This document shows, one piece after another, positions 26,395-29,884 of a stretch of 29,884 nt of DNA. Source of the stretch: XYA12-FULL-58-9 sp001798605. Its GTDB lineage: Bacteria > Myxococcota > XYA12-FULL-58-9. The notes beneath the pieces were generated by a model. The model saw only the letters and a program-made list of their open reading frames with translations. It did no database searches and was not told the DNA's origin. The number at the start of each line of letters is the position of its first letter. The stretch's first letter is position 1. The translations under genes were made by a program, and so were the position numbers. The stretch is taken from contig DAINMX010000064.1 of the NCBI GenBank assembly GCA_036736205.1, positions 1 through 29,884 of the forward strand. The letters are read 5' to 3'.

Positions 26395-26634
26395 ATGAGA
26401 GGTATGTGTACACTCAAAGCAGTGGTCCATGGCGGCCGTGTTGTGGTTGAAGAGCCGGTCGATTATCCAGACGGGACCGTGGTCGAGCTCGCCGTTGTTG
26501 AGACGGGCGATGAGGACTTGACCGAAGCTCAGTTGGCTCGCTTGGATGCCTCTTTGGATGCGTCACGCAAAGAGCTCGAAGCTGGCAAAGGCATTCCCGC
26601 TGAAGAAGTGATTCGGAGGCTACGCGCCAAGTGA
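26395..26634 (+). CDS. Antitoxin of a ParE/RelE-type pair
   Basis: The ATG at 26395 is chosen because GAGG lies 6 bases before it; ATG 26404 and TTG 26383 are alternatives. The product has 79 residues. The N-terminal part is beta-rich (LKAVVHGGRVVVEEPVDYP followed by GTVVELAVV), as in small AbrB or DUF104-like antitoxins. The C-terminal half is helical and charged (LARLDASLDASRKELEAGKG), with the IPAEEVIRRLRAK ending often seen in ParD-like partners that bind the toxin. Its stop overlaps the next start by 4 bp (GTGA). The family name is uncertain, but the pairing is clear from size and overlap. Confidence 0.75.
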   Translation: MRGMCTLKAVVHGGRVVVEEPVDYPDGTVVELAVVETGDEDLTEAQLARLDASLDASRKELEAGKGIPAEEVIRRLRAK

Positions 26635-26742
26635 CCCAGGTCACCCTTTCTCCCCGAGCCCTACGACAGGCGGACGTGGCAGATGATTGGTGGCGAACCC
26701 ACCGCGACGCCGCTCCACATTTGTTCGAGTCTGAGCTTTGCG
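26631..26742 (+). CDS. ParE/RelE-type toxin, N-terminal part only (cut by assembly gap)
   Basis: Starting with GTG at 26631 inside the antitoxin stop, 37 residues are visible before the run of N. The sequence VTLSPRALRQADVADDWWRTH followed by HLFESEL matches the first strand and two helices of ParE/RelE toxins. A complete member has about 95-105 residues, so roughly 60 are missing. If the two sides of the gap were joined at their shared 8 bases, the frame would stop after about nine more residues, giving a truncated protein. Known ParE members poison gyrase and RelE members cleave mRNA; the part seen here does not distinguish them. Confidence 0.65.
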
Positions 26743-26842
26743 NNNNNNNNNNNNNNNNNNNNNNNNNNNNNNNNNNNNNNNNNNNNNNNNNNNNNNNNNN
26801 NNNNNNNNNNNNNNNNNNNNNNNNNNNNNNNNNNNNNNNNNN
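26743..26842. other. Assembly gap of 100 N flanked by the same 8 bases
   Basis: Exactly 100 N, the conventional filler for a gap of unknown size. The 8 bases GCTTTGCG occur immediately before (26735-26742) and immediately after (26843-26850) the gap, so the two contig ends may simply overlap or a repeat may lie here. No statement about gene content inside is possible. Confidence 0.95.
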
Positions 26843-26919
26843 GCTTTGCGGACCGCCCGAGAAGGGATAAAGTGCCCGCGATTTGCTCGAATGGGACACA
26901 ATTCTTCTCGGGTAGTCTT

Positions 26920-27891
26920 ATGAACAACAGTCTTGCCCTCGACAGTCGCGATCTGATGTGTGAATTGCGACAGCTCCTTATAGACCTCGATCCCGCCACC
27001 TGGCGCGCCGAGCTGCAACAAAACGCGCACTTGCGCTTGCATAGGATTCGGCAGGATCTTCGGGAGCTGTTGGTCACCGATTACCGCGAGCGCTTTGCGA
27101 CCCTGCGCAGCCACATCGAAGAGTTGGCAGAGCAAATTGAGGCCTATTACGTCAGGCTCGATGCCTCGACCGCAGATCTTCGCGCCCGCTGGTCGACTTT
27201 CCGCAAGGAAGTGCAACCACGTTTTGAGTTGGTGGTCGCGGGTCTGCGTGACCATTCAGTGCATGTGCCGAGTCTGCGGCCCACCAACTACACTCGCAAC
27301 CTCTTTCATGTTGGCAACGCAGCGGTCGCCGCGGTTGCGATTGCCCTTTTGTCGAGTGCCACCGTGATGACCGCCATGATTGCGACCATTGCGGGGACCG
27401 CTTGGACGTTGGAGTATTTGCGTCGCGATGACCCACGGCTCAACACCTGGCTGATGGCGCTGTTTAGCAAGGTCTCGCATCCCCACGAAGCCTTCCGGGT
27501 GAACTCTGCCACCTGGTTCTCCACGGCCTTGCTCATCGTGTCCTTGACCGGCGATCCGCTGATCATGACCATCTCCGTGGTCATTCTCGGTGTTGGCGAT
27601 CCTGCTGCCGCAATTGTTGGTCGCCGTTTCGGCAGGTTGCGTTTGGCCAACGGACGATCCCTCGAGGGGACGTTGGCATTTGTTCTTTTCGGTGCCTTAG
27701 CAACTCTCGCCGTGGTCTTACCTTTGTATGGTGATGATGCCTACCCCTGGCCATTGATTGCCATGGCCATCTTGGCAGCCACGGTCGCCGGTTCTATTGC
27801 CGAAATGTTCAGTCGTCGCATCGACGACAATCTCACCATAGCCGTGGCGAGTGCGGCGGTGGCGTGGGGAGTGCTCGCGATCGGCCTCTGA
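26920..27891 (+). CDS. Dolichol-kinase/CTP-dependent lipid kinase-like membrane protein with helical N-terminus
   Basis: The ATG at 26920 gives 323 residues; the ribosome binding site is weak. Residues 1-115 are soluble and helical (ELRQLLIDLDP, LRLHRIRQDLRELL, IEELAEQIEAYYVRLD), probably a coiled coil. From about 125 the protein is a multi-TM domain of the SEC59/VTE5 type: NLFHVGNAAVAAV, TWFSTALLIVSLTGDP and the signature GVGDPAAAIVGRRFGR (224-239), followed by SLEGTLAFVLFG. Family members phosphorylate polyprenols, phytol or diacylglycerol with CTP. The long helical extension is unusual. The lipid substrate is not readable. The start lies 78 bases after the assembly gap, so upstream context is unknown. 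Confidence 0.82.
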   Translation: MNNSLALDSRDLMCELRQLLIDLDPATWRAELQQNAHLRLHRIRQDLRELLVTDYRERFATLRSHIEELAEQIEAYYVRLDASTADLRARWSTFRKEVQPRFELVVAGLRDHSVHVPSLRPTNYTRNLFHVGNAAVAAVAIALLSSATVMTAMIATIAGTAWTLEYLRRDDPRLNTWLMALFSKVSHPHEAFRVNSATWFSTALLIVSLTGDPLIMTISVVILGVGDPAAAIVGRRFGRLRLANGRSLEGTLAFVLFGALATLAVVLPLYGDDAYPWPLIAMAILAATVAGSIAEMFSRRIDDNLTIAVASAAVAWGVLAIGL

Positions 27892-27904
27892 GGGCCTCTG
27901 AGGG
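27883..27904 (+). repeat. 10-bp tandem repeat across the stop codon
   Basis: GGCCTCTGAG occurs twice in tandem (27883-27892, 27893-27902) followed by GG. The first copy contains the TGA stop of the lipid-kinase-like gene. Confidence 0.8.
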
Positions 27905-27973
27905 TGCCATACACGGGGTCATTGAGGGCCACACACGGGCGAAGCTCGTCACCACTGTCTGACTACGTTCGAA

Positions 27974-28057
27974 TCGTGGACCTACCGCGATGCCGTTCAG
28001 TCTGTGGATCCACGGCGCTGCCGTTCAGTCTGTGAACCCACGGCGCTGCCGTTCAGT
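27974..28057 (-). repeat. Three tandem 28-bp repeats, each with a short hairpin
   Basis: On the minus strand the unit starts ACTGAACGGCAGCGCCGTGG and ends in CACAG. Copies lie at 28030-28057, 28002-28029 and, more diverged, 27974-28001. The first two contain CGGC-AGC-GCCG, able to form a small GC hairpin. The array sits between convergent genes. The last 11 codons of the 532-residue protein gene, including its stop, lie in the first copy. Confidence 0.85.
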
Positions 28058-29623
28058 TTTCAATTGCTGCGCATGGTCATAGAGCAACAGCTCGACTGCC
28101 AGCTCGTGGATGCCTTGGGCATCCAAGGGTAGTCGCACATCATAACCAAAGTCCCCCGCGGGGCCGACCGTGATTGTGTTGACTTGAGCCAGTGCCTTTG
28201 GATTGAGGTCGAGCCGCAGTGCCCGCAGGTTGGGATCGACAGCACCGGGGTCTTCTGCGAGATCAATATATCCTTTGCCGTCGGGGCTCGGAACGCAGAG
28301 GTGAGGATGGGGCTCGCCGAGTTTCGCCACGGCCAGGTTGTTTTGAGAACGCGCGCGTTTGCTCGAGTTGTCGCCCGATTTGACGTTCTCGAGGTTTTCG
28401 ATGATCAACCGATATTTTTGGCGCCTCAGAACCAGGACGTCGACTTCAGTATGGAGAAAACCGGTGTGGTTTTTGCCATTGATGTTTAACCGCATCATGT
28501 GTTGGGCGTGGTCGTCAGTTTGCTCTTGCGACGCGGGTGTCGCCTCGCGATCTTCACCGGCCCATAGTGCTGGCGCAGCCGTGAGGACGTACGCACCCTG
28601 GAGAATGATGCGGCCAGAAATCTGCTCATCCTTGAGCTGCATGAGGCGCAACTCCTCGCCGAGGATTCCGCGGGTCAGGGCAATGGTCGCTTTGTTTTGT
28701 TTCCACTTGCAGGAGTTGAGGAATCCTGAGGCGATCAACCGTCGTTTGAGCTTCTGTATCAACGGCCGCGGCGCTGGGGGTTTGGGGATCAACGCATGTG
28801 GTCGAGGCGGCCTGCCGGCGAGTCGAGCGATGGGATCGGTGCCGGGAAGAAAACCGCCGGTGAGCCCCCACAGCCCATCTTCGGGCAGACATCCCCGGGT
28901 GACCAACACATGGGCGACGGCTTCGCTGCTCTCACCATCTTGGTGGATCTGGTGGATCGCGTCGATGGCACCCCAGAAATAGGCACCATCCTGTTCCCGG
29001 GTTGCCAACAGCTGCTCGCGCAGAATCCGCGCGAGGGTGCCGTCGACACCACTGCAGGCAGCACACGTCGCTCGTCTGCGCGCCCAGGCGACAAGGGCCC
29101 AGCAAGCCTTGGCCGACAGCTTGGTGTTGTCGGCGAAGGTGGCGGCGATCTCGGCGATATCTATTTTACTCGGTTTGCGATTGGACAAAATTCCAAGGGC
29201 AACACGCAGTCCTTGGGACTCGGATTCAACGATGACCTTGAGGGTCCGCTCGCGATCTACCTTGCTGAGCCAGGGTGTACGGCTCAACGCGCGATTCATG
29301 GCGAGGTATAACTTGGTACCATTCTTGTCGAACCGCCCCATTTCAAGGGCGGCTTCTTTCTCCGGCTCTGACAAAGCCGCAAACACTCCCGTGGCGAGAC
29401 CGATCTCCGAGTGTTGCGGAGGAAACTTACCTTCATAACATGGAAGCGTCCTCAATGCCGATTCCATCTTGTCGGTTGGGACGAACGTCTGCTTCGAAAC
29501 GAATGACTGTTTCGAAACCAACATCTGCTCCGAAAGGAATGTCTGCGCAGCACTTGTCTGTCCATGCGTCGCTGCGAAGTGACCGCTGATGGTGGGGCGT
29601 TCTAGCTTGACCACGTGTTTCAT
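28025..29623 (-). CDS. Hypothetical protein, 532 residues, unrecognised family
   Basis: I do not recognise this protein. It has no signal peptide or TM segment, so it is probably cytoplasmic. Residues 29-52 hold a 6-residue repeat (FLSEQM, LVSKQS, FVSKQT, FVPTDK). A helical middle (about 80-260) includes CAAC at 187-190, a possible metal or disulfide pair. A Pro/Arg-rich basic linker spans about 270-297 (RPPRPHALIPKPPAPRP). The C-terminal half is mixed, with TEVDVLVLRRQKYRLIIENLE at about 392-412. This faintly resembles the core of PD-(D/E)XK nucleases such as NERD domains, though the lysine is not in the standard place. The C-terminal residues ERQRRGFTD come from a 28-bp tandem repeat. No ribosome binding site is clear before the ATG. 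Confidence 0.65.
   Translation of the reverse strand: MKHVVKLERPTISGHFAATHGQTSAAQTFLSEQMLVSKQSFVSKQTFVPTDKMESALRTLPCYEGKFPPQHSEIGLATGVFAALSEPEKEAALEMGRFDKNGTKLYLAMNRALSRTPWLSKVDRERTLKVIVESESQGLRVALGILSNRKPSKIDIAEIAATFADNTKLSAKACWALVAWARRRATCAACSGVDGTLARILREQLLATREQDGAYFWGAIDAIHQIHQDGESSEAVAHVLVTRGCLPEDGLWGLTGGFLPGTDPIARLAGRPPRPHALIPKPPAPRPLIQKLKRRLIASGFLNSCKWKQNKATIALTRGILGEELRLMQLKDEQISGRIILQGAYVLTAAPALWAGEDREATPASQEQTDDHAQHMMRLNINGKNHTGFLHTEVDVLVLRRQKYRLIIENLENVKSGDNSSKRARSQNNLAVAKLGEPHPHLCVPSPDGKGYIDLAEDPGAVDPNLRALRLDLNPKALAQVNTITVGPAGDFGYDVRLPLDAQGIHELAVELLLYDHAQQLKTERQRRGFTD
29471..29542 (-). repeat. Four 18-bp tandem repeats in the start of the 532-residue protein gene
   Basis: Units at 29525-29542, 29507-29524, 29489-29506 and the diverged 29471-29488 share the core TTCGTTTCGAAGCAG on the minus strand and encode six residues each. 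A change in copy number would keep the reading frame. Confidence 0.85.
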
Positions 29624-29699
29624 GCAGTAGGTGAATTATCGCCATAGATTGCAAAGGGTTGCTCAGAATCCGGTGCCGCGGTGCACGGGGCCTCACGGT

Positions 29700-29727
29700 G
29701 CAGGATGCAGGATGCAGGACGCAGGAT
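29700..29727. repeat. Four 7-bp tandem repeats (GCAGGAT)
   Basis: GCAGGAT, GCAGGAT, GCAGGAC, GCAGGAT in direct succession, upstream of the 532-residue protein gene. Short arrays of this type are common in intergenic DNA and have no known function. The unit length is not a multiple of 3. Confidence 0.9.
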
Positions 29728-29767
29728 AGGCTCTTGGATCCGCCCAAATCAAAACGCACGCCGTGGT

Positions 29768-29800
29768 CTCGGTATTTTCTGTATTTTCGGGATAACCGAG
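29768..29800. other. Inverted repeat in the terminal intergenic region
   Basis: CTCGGT (29768-29773) and ACCGAG (29795-29800) flank an AT-rich centre that contains GTATTTTC twice. It may be an operator or a structured leader for a gene beyond the window. Apart from this and the 7-bp repeats, nothing is visible in 29624-29884. Confidence 0.3.
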
Positions 29801-29884
29801 GTTGCCAGCGAAGTTGCGTAGTTGCAAACAGTGATAACTGCGGCGCTGGTGCCGGTGATCGTTATCAATGATACCAACCTAGCC

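Noticed and set aside
27974..28057. 28-bp repeats considered as a CRISPR array
   Set aside because: The copies are directly adjacent with no spacers, only three in number, and no cas genes are present.
29700..29727. GCAGGAT repeats considered as an iteron-type origin or integration site
   Set aside because: The unit is only 7 bp, without DnaA boxes, a replication initiator gene or an integrase nearby.

Overview
The window looks like a chromosomal scaffold from an environmental, probably metagenome-assembled, deltaproteobacterial genome, possibly Myxococcota or a relative such as Bradymonadia. The pointers are indirect: a Cys-rich lipoprotein with a MopE-type motif and a MYXO-CTERM-like tail, several large lipoproteins or surface proteins, an M1 peptidase with a dockerin-like tail, a GlgE-type glucan operon, and moderately high GC. 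A run of exactly 100 N (26743-26842) marks a scaffold join. I saw no rRNA, tRNA, CRISPR array or intact transposase. All family names rest on motifs read by eye; no database search was possible.

Layout. 1-0.7 kb: a Phd/VapC-type toxin-antitoxin pair with a visible promoter and operator. 0.8-3.1 kb: two predicted lipoproteins, one with a lysine-rich segment and one Cys-rich with a MopE-like motif. 3.2-6.8 kb (minus strand): a run of small membrane protein, AraC regulator, cohesin-like lipoprotein and M1-family metallopeptidase ending in two dockerin-like calcium loops. The last two overlap by 4 bp, which suggests a minimal surface-anchored peptidase system. 6.8-7.5 kb: remnant of a formylglycine-generating-enzyme-type domain. 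7.5-12.6 kb (plus strand): tightly packed genes for a membrane-anchored nuclease-like protein, a RCK-gated K+ channel, a DASS/SLC13 anion transporter and a PilJ-GGDEF-REC diguanylate cyclase. 12.7-13.1 kb: S-adenosylmethionine decarboxylase.

13.2-21.3 kb (minus strand) is the metabolic core: glgE, maltokinase, glgB and a GH57/DUF3536 glycosidase in one compact operon. Maltokinase makes maltose-1-phosphate, GlgE polymerises it into alpha-1,4-glucan, GlgB branches the product, and the GH57 protein probably remodels or degrades it. The trehalose synthase that normally supplies maltose is not in the window. Divergent from it are a HAD hydrolase and a class I glutamine amidotransferase.

23.1-26.1 kb (minus strand): a 66-residue secreted peptide and a 918-residue surface protein with a Ser/Gly repeat, two Fn3-like regions, a Trp-rich repeat region and a C-terminal membrane anchor. 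26.4-26.9 kb: a second toxin-antitoxin pair whose toxin runs into the assembly gap. 26.9-27.9 kb: a dolichol-kinase-like membrane protein with a helical N-terminal extension. 28.0-29.6 kb: an unrecognised 532-residue protein whose coding sequence starts near an 18-bp tandem repeat and ends inside a 28-bp tandem repeat. The last 260 bases hold short repeats and no gene.
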